Source: an uncultured Rhodospirillaceae bacterium
Lineage (GTDB): Bacteria; Pseudomonadota; Alphaproteobacteria; Reyranellales; Reyranellaceae
NCBI GenBank assembly: GCA_945952105.1
Contig: CAMFGZ010000021.1
Coordinates: 34,667 to 98,666, forward strand
Direction: 5' to 3'
Length of the DNA stretch: 64,000 nucleotides
The translations under genes were made by a program, and so were the position numbers. The notes below the pieces were generated by a model. The model saw nothing but the letters and a program-made list of their open reading frames with translations, ran no database searches and was not told the DNA's origin. This document shows, one piece after another, positions 18,282 to 26,147 of the stretch (positions are counted from its first letter, which is position 1; each line of letters starts with the position of its first letter).

Positions 18282-20903
18282 ATGTGGGGTTTGGAGCGTT
18301 CGGCCGCGGTGCGCTGGGTCGCCCGTGGTACTGCCCTGGGGGCACTTTGTTCCGTGATTGCGATGCCGCTTTGGGCGCAGCAGCGGCCGGCGAGCCAGCC
18401 TGCCGCGGCGGGGCAGGCCCAGCCCGTGCCTGGACAAGCCGCGCCTGCCATGCCGCAGGGACAGGCAGCGCAGCCCGCACAACAGACCGCGGCGAAGAAG
18501 GCCAAAAAGCCCGGCGAGCCCTCCGAACTCGACATCTGTTATGGCATTACCGGCGCCAGTGCGGAGGGCAAGATCGAGGCGTGCACCGAAGTGATCGACA
18601 ACGGTCTGGCTTCGGGTGGCGCGCTCGCACTCGCCTTTCTTCATCGCGGCATGTCCTGGAAGGGTCCCGACAGCGACAAGCGCTCCAAGTCGGACTTCCG
18701 CACGGCCGTGCGCATGTACAACGACGCCATCCTGGCGCAGCCGCTCAATCCCCATCTCTACATCCAGCGTGGCGTCGTGCATCAGACGATCGGCGAGGCC
18801 GACCGTGCGATCATCGACTACAGCGACGCGATCCGCCTGGCGCCGCGTGATACGCTGCCGCTGATCAACCGCGGCGTCGTCCTCTACACCCGGAAGGACA
18901 ACAACGAGGGCGCGATCGCCGACTTCAACGCGGCGCTCAAGATCAACAGCAAGGAGATCAGCGCCTGGACCAACCGTGGCATCGTCTATCGCAAGAAGGG
19001 CGACGTTAACCAGGCGATCGCCGATTTCACCACGGCGATCAGGATCCTGCCGGAGAAGATCGAGCCGGTATCGCTCACGAACGTGCCGGACTCGATCACC
19101 AGCCAGCTCGCGAAGTCGCCACAGCAGGAGGCCAACCGCATCGCGTTGCAGGCCGCCTTCGTCCATTTCCAGCGCGGCCTGGCCTGGTACGACAAGAACG
19201 ATTACGACAAGGCCATCGCCGACTTCTCCGAGTCGATCCGCCTCAATCCCCGTGACGGCTCACCCTGGGTCGGCCGCGGCGCGTCGTACATGTACAAGAA
19301 CGACCTGAAGCAGGCGATTGCCGACTTCACCGAGAGCATCAAGCTCGCGCCCGGCCAGGCATTCGCGCACATGCAGCGCGGCATCGCCTACCATCGTATC
19401 GGCGATTCGGAAAACGCGCTCGCCGACTACACGACCGCCCATGAGCTGACTCCCAAGGATCCTGGCCCGCTCGTCAATCGCGGCATCGTCTACTACACGA
19501 AGAAGGGCAAGTTCGAGGAAGCGGTGGCCGACTTCGATCTGGCGCTGAAGCTCAATCCGAAGGAAGTGAACGCCCTGATCAACCGGGGCGTCACCTGGCG
19601 GCAGCGCAATGACCCCGATCGCGCCATCACCGACTTCACCGAGGCGGTCCGGCTCGGCCTGCAGACGTCCGACATCCTGAAGCTCACGCAGAAGGACAAG
19701 GACGGCAAGAAGGACCCGGCGGCGGCGCAGACCGCCGACCAGGTCGCCAATGCCTATTACCAGCGCGGCATGGCGATGGTCGACAAGCAGGAATACGAGG
19801 CGGCCGTGAAGGACTTCGAGGCCGCGCTCGAGATCAACGATAAGGAGCCGCGTGCCTATCTCGGCCGCGGCGCGGCCTTCCTCAAGATGGACAAGAGCAA
19901 GGAAGCGGTGGCAGACCTGGATCGCGCCATCGAACTCGCGCCGGGCATGGCCTTCGCCTACTTCGAGCGCGGTGCCGCCTATCACCGCATCGACGACTAC
20001 GACCACGCCATCGCCGACTACACCGCGTCGATCGAGATCGACCCCAAGGAGCCACTGGCCTACATCAATCGCGGCATGGCGAAGATCTTCAAGGACAAGG
20101 TCGACGAGGCGATCACCGACTTCGACGCTGCCCTCAGGATCAGCCCCGACGACATCAACGCGCTGATCCAGCGCGGGTTCGCCTACGGCCTGAAGAAGGA
20201 TTACCCCCGGGCGATCGCCGACATCGACGATGCGCTTCGCCTGTCGCCGGGCAATCCAACGGCTCTGTACTACCGCGCCCAGGTCATGTCGTTCCGTGGC
20301 GATGCAGGCCGCGCGATCGAGGATTACTCGCAGGCGGTGAAGACCGACCAGAAGAACCCGCGCATCTACGCCAGCCGCGCCAATCTCTACAGCAACCTCG
20401 GTGAATACGAGAACGCGATTGAGGACCTGAATCAGGCGATCCGGCTGCGGCCGCGCGACGCCAACCTGTTCCTCAACCGCGGCATCGCCTACTTCAACAG
20501 GAGCGAGTATGGCAAGGCGATCGCGGACTACGATGAGGCCCTGAAACTCGACTCGAAGATGGCCCCCGCCTTGAACAACCGCTGCCTGACGCGTGCGGTG
20601 ATGGGCGCCAGTCTCGAAGCGGCGCTGGCCGATTGCAACGAAGTGTTGAAGCTGGTGCCGAACGATCCCTATGCGTTCGACAATATCGGGCTGATCTATC
20701 TGAAGCAGAAGCAGTTCGACAAGGCGATCGCGCAATACAACTCGTCGCTCAAGGTCGATCCCGACCGTGCCCGCGCCCTCTATGGCCGCGGCCTCGCCCG
20801 CACGCGCAACGGTCAGGGGCCGGCCGGCATCTCCGACATGTCTACCGCATCTGGTATCCAGCCGAACATCGCCGAGGAGTTCAAGCGCTACGGCGTGAAC
20901 TGA
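18282..20903 (+). CDS. Secreted multi-TPR protein
   Basis: An 873-residue protein built almost entirely of tetratricopeptide repeats, roughly twenty by eye, with the recurrent units RGxxYxxxxDxxxAIADFxxAIxLxP and AYxNRG. ATG at 18282 has AGAGGA 6 bases upstream and gives a signal-like segment (about residues 12-33, GTALGALCSVIAMPLWAQ). A Gln/Pro/Ala-rich linker covers about residues 34-75. TPR scaffolds bind partner proteins; no enzymatic domain is seen. It is divergent from the Bug gene, with a 229-base gap that holds both promoters. A 53-residue membrane protein gene follows 95 bases on. Confidence 0.88.
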   Translation: MWGLERSAAVRWVARGTALGALCSVIAMPLWAQQRPASQPAAAGQAQPVPGQAAPAMPQGQAAQPAQQTAAKKAKKPGEPSELDICYGITGASAEGKIEACTEVIDNGLASGGALALAFLHRGMSWKGPDSDKRSKSDFRTAVRMYNDAILAQPLNPHLYIQRGVVHQTIGEADRAIIDYSDAIRLAPRDTLPLINRGVVLYTRKDNNEGAIADFNAALKINSKEISAWTNRGIVYRKKGDVNQAIADFTTAIRILPEKIEPVSLTNVPDSITSQLAKSPQQEANRIALQAAFVHFQRGLAWYDKNDYDKAIADFSESIRLNPRDGSPWVGRGASYMYKNDLKQAIADFTESIKLAPGQAFAHMQRGIAYHRIGDSENALADYTTAHELTPKDPGPLVNRGIVYYTKKGKFEEAVADFDLALKLNPKEVNALINRGVTWRQRNDPDRAITDFTEAVRLGLQTSDILKLTQKDKDGKKDPAAAQTADQVANAYYQRGMAMVDKQEYEAAVKDFEAALEINDKEPRAYLGRGAAFLKMDKSKEAVADLDRAIELAPGMAFAYFERGAAYHRIDDYDHAIADYTASIEIDPKEPLAYINRGMAKIFKDKVDEAITDFDAALRISPDDINALIQRGFAYGLKKDYPRAIADIDDALRLSPGNPTALYYRAQVMSFRGDAGRAIEDYSQAVKTDQKNPRIYASRANLYSNLGEYENAIEDLNQAIRLRPRDANLFLNRGIAYFNRSEYGKAIADYDEALKLDSKMAPALNNRCLTRAVMGASLEAALADCNEVLKLVPNDPYAFDNIGLIYLKQKQFDKAIAQYNSSLKVDPDRARALYGRGLARTRNGQGPAGISDMSTASGIQPNIAEEFKRYGVN

Positions 20904-20998
20904 AGCTGCACGTTGTGCGCACTCCGGCTTAGCGCCTATGAAGGGGGCCGGAGCGGCGCGGCCCCTCGCGCCCTCCCAACCCAGACGGGGGAATCGAC

Positions 20999-21160
20999 AT
21001 GTTCTTCAACGGCTACATCGCCTCCACCGACCTCATCGCCATCGCTCTCGTGGTGATCTTCGGCCTGCTGGCCCTCGTGCGCCGCCAGCGCGTGTGGCTG
21101 GTTGCGGCCACGATCGTCGTGGTGATCTGGGCGGTGATCCGCTTCATCCGCCCGTTCTGA
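20999..21160 (+). CDS. Small two-helix membrane protein (53 aa)
   Basis: A short reading frame below usual length cut-offs. It starts with ATG at 20999 behind a G-rich ribosome-binding sequence (GACGGGGGAATCGAC) and ends TGA at 21158. The protein has two hydrophobic stretches, IAIALVVIFGLLALV and VWLVAATIVVVIWAVI, separated by a basic turn (RRQRV) and ending in RFIRPF. This is a coherent hairpin membrane protein, not expected by chance. The function is unknown. It follows the TPR gene in the same direction. Confidence 0.6.
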   Translation: MFFNGYIASTDLIAIALVVIFGLLALVRRQRVWLVAATIVVVIWAVIRFIRPF

Positions 21161-21245
21161 TCGCAGGCGTCGAGGGCGCACGACGCAGCGTCCTCATTGC
21201 GAAGCCCTGATGCGCTCGACGCGGATCGGCCCGAGCACCGAGGGG

Positions 21246-21274
21246 GCCCCGTCCATCATCAGTCTGGACGGGGC
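21246..21274. other. Perfect 10-bp hairpin in intergenic DNA
   Basis: GCCCCGTCCA (21246-21255) and TGGACGGGGC (21265-21274) are exact reverse complements around a 9-base loop. It lies in the 220-base gap between the small membrane protein and the convergent Bug gene and could end either transcript. There is no T-run, so it is at best a Rho-assisted terminator. The rest of the gap (21161-21380) shows no gene I can support. Confidence 0.6.
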
Positions 21275-21380
21275 GATCAGCGGCGCGACAGGCCGGCCCG
21301 CCGCTGCGAGACGGCGGATTGTTGCGCTCGTTGTCGTTTCCAGGCGGGACTTTCCCGGCGGGTTGATCTTGCCTGCAAGA

Positions 21381-22370
21381 TTATTCGGCGACGGCACCGG
21401 AGGCCTTCACTGCCTTGCCCCATTTCGGCACGTCGCGCTGCAGCACCTCGGTCAGGCCCTCGGGCGAGGAAGCCACCACTTCGAGGCCGATCCTCACCAG
21501 GCGCTCGCGCGTCTCGGGCTCGCGCAAGGTCGCCGCGATCTCCTGGTTCAGTCTGGCCACGATGTCGGCGGGGATGCCGGGAGGCCCCATGAGCGCCAGC
21601 CAGCTGTCGCCTTCGAACGCGATGCCGCCTTCGGCGAAGGTTGGCACGTCGGGAAGGGCGGGCGACCGCCTTGAGGAGGCGACACCCAGCGCGCGCACAT
21701 TGCCCGACTGGATGTGCGGCAGGGCCGTGTTGACGCTCACCGCGGTCATCTGCACCTCGCCGGACAGCAGCGCCTGCACCGCCGGCGCGCCCCCCTTGTA
21801 GGGCACGTGCACCATGTCGAGCCCGCCCGCCGCGGTCCGGAAGAGTTCGATCGTGAGGTGCGAGCCGTTGCCGGTGCCAGCCGATGAATAGGTGAGCTTG
21901 CCGGGCTGGCTCTTCACCAATGCCACGAACTCCCTCGGCGTCTGCGCTGCCACCGAAGGGTGGATCATGATCACCGTGGGGAAGGTCGCGGCCAGCATGA
22001 CCGGGGTAAAATCCCTGAAGACGTCGTAGGCGAGCTTGCCGCCGTAGAGCGTCGGCGCAATGGCGTGCGTACCGTTATCGGCGACCACCAGCGTGTAGCC
22101 GTCGGGGGCGCCCTTGGAGACCAGCGCGCTGCCGACGGTGCCGCCGGCACCGGTGCGGTTCTCGACCACGACCTGTTGGCCGGTCCGCTCGCCGAGTTTC
22201 TGCGCCAGGATGCGCGCAAATGTATCGGAGTTGCCGCCGGGCGCGTGCGGCGCGACCAGCCGGATGGTCCGGGAGGGAAAGGGAGTTCCTTGCGCCAAGG
22301 CCGGCCACGCGCTCGCGGCGGCCGACGCACCGATAAGTCCCAACGTCTGGCGGCGAGTCGTCCTGCTCAT
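21381..22370 (-). CDS. Bug/TctC-family solute-binding protein
   Basis: A 329-residue periplasmic binding protein, paralogous to the gene at 17060. ATG at 22370 lies 8 bases after GGGAGG and begins a signal peptide (MSRTTRRQTLGLIGASAAAS, then AWPALAQ); the TRRQTLG stretch could allow Tat export. Family motifs: FPSRTIRLVAPHAPGGNSDTF, GAGGTVGSALVSKGAPDGYTL. No transporter membrane subunits are adjacent and it stands alone, divergent from dmeR. The ligand is unknown. Confidence 0.92.
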   Translation of the reverse strand: MSRTTRRQTLGLIGASAAASAWPALAQGTPFPSRTIRLVAPHAPGGNSDTFARILAQKLGERTGQQVVVENRTGAGGTVGSALVSKGAPDGYTLVVADNGTHAIAPTLYGGKLAYDVFRDFTPVMLAATFPTVIMIHPSVAAQTPREFVALVKSQPGKLTYSSAGTGNGSHLTIELFRTAAGGLDMVHVPYKGGAPAVQALLSGEVQMTAVSVNTALPHIQSGNVRALGVASSRRSPALPDVPTFAEGGIAFEGDSWLALMGPPGIPADIVARLNQEIAATLREPETRERLVRIGLEVVASSPEGLTEVLQRDVPKWGKAVKASGAVAE

Positions 22371-22440
22371 CTCTGTTTCCTCCCGTTCGTTCTGCTTTTG
22401 CCGGGAGGCTATCACGGTGCCGGAGTCGACTCACGGGCAC

Positions 22441-22466
22441 ACATAGGGTAGGGGGCTACCCTATGT
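22441..22466. promoter_or_regulatory. DmeR/RcnR-type metal operator overlapping the dmeR start codon
   Basis: A perfect inverted repeat: ACATAGGGTA (22441-22450), centre GGGGGC, TACCCTATGT (22457-22466). A G-tract flanked by AT-rich arms is the known layout of RcnR/DmeR operators. The dmeR ATG (22463-22465) lies inside the right arm, and the central G-tract is at Shine-Dalgarno distance. The same bases could therefore serve repressor and ribosome. Assigning DmeR as the binder is inference from position and family. Confidence 0.85.
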
Positions 22467-22738
22467 CTCATCTTTCGACCGACAACACAGCCCTGTTGGC
22501 CCGCGTCCGGCGGCTTCAGGGACAGCTCAAGGCGATCGAGCGCGCGCTGACTGCCGGGGAGGAGTGCAGTACGACCCTCCACCTGGTGGCAGGCGTGCGC
22601 GGCGCGGTGAGCGGCCTGATGGACGAGATCCTGCAGGAACATCTGCGGGCCCACGTCGCCCATCCGGATCTTACGGATGCCGAACGTGCCGAAGGGGCCA
22701 AGGCCCTGGTCGACGCCATGCGACGCTACAGCAAGTAA
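22463..22738 (+). CDS. dmeR: Nickel/cobalt-sensing repressor, RcnR/FrmR family
   Basis: A 91-residue all-helical DNA-binding repressor. Counting from ATG 22463, His3, Cys35, His60 and His64 fall exactly on the Ni/Co ligand positions of E. coli RcnR, which separates it from formaldehyde-sensing FrmR and copper-sensing CsoR. His3 as a ligand also fixes the start codon. It is followed after 9 bases by a CDF exporter with a His-rich loop, matching the dmeRF operons known in Rhizobium and Agrobacterium. It is expected to release its operator when Ni(II) or Co(II) binds. Confidence 0.9.
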   Translation: MSHLSTDNTALLARVRRLQGQLKAIERALTAGEECSTTLHLVAGVRGAVSGLMDEILQEHLRAHVAHPDLTDAERAEGAKALVDAMRRYSK

Positions 22739-22747
22739 GGCCCGGCC

Positions 22748-23695
22748 GTGACCTTGCCCGATGCCGATCCGCTGACGCACGACCACGTTTTCCTGGGATC
22801 GGCCCACGACGAGAACACGCGCCGTACCCTCTGGGTGGTGGCGCTGACCGCCGCCATGATGGTGTGCGAGATCGTCGCCGGCTGGCTCACCGGCTCGATG
22901 GCGCTGCTGGCCGACGGCTTCCACATGGCGACGCACGCCGGCGCGCTGATGGCGGCCGCGCTTGCCTATCGCTATGCCCGGCGTCATGCTTCCAGCGCAC
23001 GCTTCAGTTTCGGCACCGGCAAGGTCGGCGATCTCGCCGGCTTCGGTTCGGCGCTGGTGCTCGGGATCATGGCACTGGGCATCGCGGGCGAATCCGTCGC
23101 GCGCCTGTTCGAGCCCGTGGACGTCGCCTTCGCGGAAGCGACCTGGATCGCGGCGTTGGGCCTCGCAGTCAATGTCGCCAGCGCCCTTTTGCTCGGTGGC
23201 CATCACCACCATGGTCGTGGCCACGGGCATGATCACGACCACCCTCATCGTGGCCATGAGAGTCACGACAACAATCTGCGGGCGGCTCATGCCCATGTAC
23301 TGGCGGATGCGCTCACGTCGGTGCTGGCCATCGTGGCGTTGCTGGCGGGTCGCTATCTCGGCTGGGTGTGGCTCGACCCGGTGATGGGCATCGTGGGCGG
23401 TCTCGTGATCGGCCGCTGGTCCTGGGCGCTGATGCGCGACACCGCGGCGGTGCTGCTGGACTCGACCGACACGGGCGTGGCCGCGGAAGTGCGCGAGGCC
23501 GTCGAGGGCGCGGGAGACGCCCGGATCGTCGATCTCCACGTCTGGCGCATTGGCCCCGAAGCCCACGCCTGCATCGTGAGCGTCGCCGCGCCCGCCATCG
23601 ACGCCGAGACGATCCGACGCCGCCTCGCGCCGGTCCACGAGATAACTCATCTCACGGTCGAGGTGCGGCGTGCGAGGCAAGCCGCTGTGGCCTGA
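22748..23695 (+). CDS. dmeF: Cation diffusion facilitator, Ni/Co efflux (DmeF-like)
   Basis: A 315-residue inner-membrane CDF antiporter starting at GTG 22748. It has six hydrophobic segments; metal-site residues lie in LLADGFHMATH (TM2) and HAHVLADALTSV (TM5). A His/Asp/Gly-rich cytoplasmic loop covers about residues 151-173 (GGHHHHGRGHGHDHDHPHRG). The C-terminal domain has VDLHVWRIGPEAHACIVSV. DmeF proteins export Co and Ni. The dmeR neighbour and operator make this assignment strong. Confidence 0.92.
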   Translation: MTLPDADPLTHDHVFLGSAHDENTRRTLWVVALTAAMMVCEIVAGWLTGSMALLADGFHMATHAGALMAAALAYRYARRHASSARFSFGTGKVGDLAGFGSALVLGIMALGIAGESVARLFEPVDVAFAEATWIAALGLAVNVASALLLGGHHHHGRGHGHDHDHPHRGHESHDNNLRAAHAHVLADALTSVLAIVALLAGRYLGWVWLDPVMGIVGGLVIGRWSWALMRDTAAVLLDSTDTGVAAEVREAVEGAGDARIVDLHVWRIGPEAHACIVSVAAPAIDAETIRRRLAPVHEITHLTVEVRRARQAAVA

Positions 23696-23775
23696 CCACA
23701 CCTGCCGTGCCCTTGCGCATCCGAGGAACGTTGACCGAAGATGAAAGCTGGAACCGCAGAGGCGCCCTCTCTCCG

Positions 23776-24129
23776 ATGAAAACGTCGCACGCCCTGGCTT
23801 CGATCCTGTTCCTGGCACTGGGCCTTTCGCCTCATGCCGGGAATTCCCAGGGTGTCCTGGTTGGCGCCGGTGGCCTTGAATGCTCGCAGATCATCTCGGA
23901 CGAGAACACCCATCGCGATGCAATGAATTGGCTCATCGGCTACCTCTTTGCCCGGGACCTCGAGGGGAGTCCCGCCGGCGAGGCCGGCTACGTTCTCAAG
24001 AATCGAACGTCCGAGGAGCTTCTGGCGAAGTTGATGGCCACATGCCGGGCGCATCCGTCCTTCAAGCTCGAGCGCGCCGCCATCGAACTCCATTGGCTTC
24101 TGACGGGGGCGAAGAGAACCTTACGGTAG
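23776..24129 (+). CDS. Small secreted protein, possibly HdeA/Rap1a-like
   Basis: A 117-residue protein starting at ATG 23776 with a signal peptide (MKTSHALASILFLALGLSPH, then AGNSQG). The mature part has one cysteine near each end of a helical core: LECSQIISDENTHRDAMNWL with GY, then LLAKLMATCRAHPSFKLERA. This spacing recalls HdeA-type acid chaperones and Rap1a-type immunity proteins, which have a disulfide-linked small helical fold and a WLxGY motif. The similarity is weak and by eye. It lies 80 bases after dmeF. Confidence 0.6.
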   Translation: MKTSHALASILFLALGLSPHAGNSQGVLVGAGGLECSQIISDENTHRDAMNWLIGYLFARDLEGSPAGEAGYVLKNRTSEELLAKLMATCRAHPSFKLERAAIELHWLLTGAKRTLR

Positions 24130-24264
24130 AAATCGCGTAGCAGGCTGCCCAAAGGACGGGAAGGCCGGTGCCGGCACTCGTGGAAGCTCCACCAATTCAG
24201 CTTTCGTTCTGCCGCGGCCTCCGGTAGAACGCCCGGAATTACAGGCCATTTTCGACGGTCTGGT

Positions 24265-24354
24265 GGATGGGTGGCCGAGCGGTTTAAGGCACCGGTCTTG
24301 AAAACCGGCGTGGGTTCACGCCCACCGTGGGTTCGAATCCCACCCCCTCCGCCA
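24265..24354 (+). tRNA. tRNA-Ser (anticodon TGA)
   Basis: A 90-base tRNA with encoded CCA. D-arm GCC/GGC, anticodon stem CCGGT/ACCGG with loop CTTGAAA giving anticodon TGA, a long variable arm (GTGGG/CCCAC type) as in serine tRNAs, and T-arm GTGGG TTCGAAT CCCAC. The acceptor stem GGATGGG/CCCCTCC pairs except for T4 against C69, where most bacterial tRNA-Ser(UGA) have G4. Flanks 24130-24264 and 24355-24396 show no gene. Confidence 0.95.
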
Positions 24355-24396
24355 TATCGCGCCGCCTGACATTCCGTCACGACGCGACGACGCGGG

Positions 24397-24948
24397 TCAG
24401 CCGCCCTGTTCCCGCCTGATCGCCTCGCGGCGGAGCATGGCGCGCCATTCGGCGGGGGAGACGCACTTGTGGGCGTGGACGCCCAGCTTGCGCTGCGCGG
24501 CCTCGCGCTCCTCCGCCGCGTAGCGGTCCTTGCTGCTGGGGAGTGCCCAGGCCCAGCCGGCCGAAACCATCTTCTCCTGCAGGTCGTCCTCGCCCGCGAA
24601 GCACTGCGCGACCGGCGGATTGCTCCTGCGCTCGGTGTCGACCAGCTTGCAGTTGACGGGGCGGCCCGAAATGAATTCCTCGAGCGCCTTTCGCGCCAGC
24701 ACCCCGGCGCGCCACTGTCCATCGTCGCACGTCTGGCTGCGTTCCGGCGCGTCGATGCCGAACAGGCGCACGGTCTGCGGGCCGAACTTCACCGTGTCGC
24801 CATCGACCACGGTGAAGCGCGGCTTCGGGACCGGCGGAATTACGGTATCGTCGTCCGCGGACTGGGCGATGGCCCCGGTCGCGATGGCCATACCGACGAG
24901 GAGGGCGGCGAGCATGGCGGTCGGCCGGAAGGCTTGTTTGAGTGACAT
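24397..24948 (-). CDS. Secreted thermonuclease-like (SNase) protein
   Basis: A 183-residue protein with a signal peptide (residues 1-29, ending GAIAQ) and a staphylococcal-nuclease-like domain: VVDGDTVKFGPQTVRLFGID followed by APE holds the equivalents of the Ca-binding Asp and the first catalytic Arg and Glu. The segment that normally carries the second catalytic Arg reads TERRSNPPVAQCF, unlike the usual DRYGR, so activity is not assured. Cysteines in the mature part suggest disulfides. Its promoter region shows TATAAG near 24978. Confidence 0.85.
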   Translation of the reverse strand: MSLKQAFRPTAMLAALLVGMAIATGAIAQSADDDTVIPPVPKPRFTVVDGDTVKFGPQTVRLFGIDAPERSQTCDDGQWRAGVLARKALEEFISGRPVNCKLVDTERRSNPPVAQCFAGEDDLQEKMVSAGWAWALPSSKDRYAAEEREAAQRKLGVHAHKCVSPAEWRAMLRREAIRREQGG

Positions 24949-25200
24949 GATTATGTGGCCGCGGTTCTGATGGTCAGCTTATAGCATCGCTCCGCGCTTC
25001 TGCCTCTGCCATCGTGGTCACATCTGCATTCAATGTGCTCGACCGCGACACTGACCTGGTCATGACGACCTGCGACGAGGGAATAGGCGGGCGAGGCTTT
25101 TGCGGTGCTGTCGATGGGGCTCGCACGCGTACACAACGACTTTCCCATCGTCTGACGAGGATGCCATAGAGTCTGCACGATTGAACGGCAAAGAGGCCGA

Positions 25201-26088
25201 ATGATCACACGCAGACTCCTGTGCGCCGGCGCGGCGCTCGCGCCGTTGCCTTTTGCCACTTCCGCCGGAGCGCAGACGTCCGGGACACGGTTTCCAGCGG
25301 CATTCCTCGAAGGGATCCGGCAGGAAGCGGCGCGGGCAGGCGTCGACCGGGGCACGATCGACGCAGCGCTGGCCGACATCCGCGAGGTGCCGCGCGTCAT
25401 GGAGCTGGCACGCAACCAGCCCGAATTCAAGATGAGCTGGGAGACCTACCAGGAGCGCGTCGTCTCCAGCGAGCGCGTGGCGCGAGGCCGGGCGCTGCTC
25501 GCCGAGAACCGTGCGGCGATCGAAGGCTTCGCGGGTCCGGCCGGGTTGCCGCCATCGGTCGCCGTCGCGCTGTGGGGCATCGAGAGCAACTACGGCACGC
25601 GGCTGGGCGACTTCGAGGTCGTCGAGGCGCTGGCCACGCTGGTGCACAACAACTTCCGCGCCAAGTTTTTCCGCGAGCAGCTCATCGCCGCCCTCAAGAT
25701 CGTGTCGCAGGGCCATATCGGCCTGCATGCGATGAAGAGCTCCTGGGCTGGCGCGATGGGCCAGTGCCAGTTCATCCCTACCAGCTTCATCGCCTACGCC
25801 GCCGATGGCGACGGCGACGGGCGCAAGGATATCTGGACCAACAAGCTCGACGTCTTCGCCTCGATCGTGAACTACCTCCGGAAGGTGGGGTGGCGGCCGG
25901 GAATGCGCTGGGGCGATGAGGTTTCCGCCGGCGCCCCGGCGGCAGCGGGCACCCGCATCGTGCGGCCGTCGGGAGCGGGTGGCCCGGCCTACCGCACGAC
26001 CGAGAACTTCAAGGTGATCCTGCGCTGGAACCAGTCGGACTTCTTTGCCCTGGCGGTCGGACTGCTGTCGGACAAGATCGCGGCCTGA
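25201..26088 (+). CDS. mltB: Lytic murein transglycosylase, MltB family
   Basis: A 295-residue periplasmic peptidoglycan-cleaving enzyme. The signal peptide is MITRRLLCAGAALAPLPFAT, then SAGAQ. The catalytic Glu is in VAVALWGIESNYGTRLGDF, and the family motif AMGQCQFIPTSFIAYAADGD is present, as is the C-terminal LRKVGWRPGMRWG. No C-terminal peptidoglycan-binding domain is attached. It heads an envelope block with rlpA and the carboxypeptidase. The 252-base gap upstream has no supported gene. Confidence 0.93.
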   Translation: MITRRLLCAGAALAPLPFATSAGAQTSGTRFPAAFLEGIRQEAARAGVDRGTIDAALADIREVPRVMELARNQPEFKMSWETYQERVVSSERVARGRALLAENRAAIEGFAGPAGLPPSVAVALWGIESNYGTRLGDFEVVEALATLVHNNFRAKFFREQLIAALKIVSQGHIGLHAMKSSWAGAMGQCQFIPTSFIAYAADGDGDGRKDIWTNKLDVFASIVNYLRKVGWRPGMRWGDEVSAGAPAAAGTRIVRPSGAGGPAYRTTENFKVILRWNQSDFFALAVGLLSDKIAA

Positions 26089-26147
26089 AGCCGTTCCGAA
26101 TGACGCCGCTCCTCTGGCGGGCCAAGATGATGTATGATGTGAGCATC

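Noticed and set aside
21194..21397. A 67-codon frame on the minus strand after the second Bug gene
   Set aside because: Reads fairly protein-like at its end (SVLGPIRVERIRASQ) but overlaps the Bug 3' end, has no clear ribosome-binding site, and contains the perfect hairpin; could be a gene remnant but cannot be supported.
24952..25175. Two overlapping minus-strand frames that could join by frameshift into a small protein
   Set aside because: The second frame ends with a Cys/His-containing stretch (VEHIECRCDHDGRG), but it contains the nuclease promoter-like TATAAG and needs a frameshift; no family was recognised.
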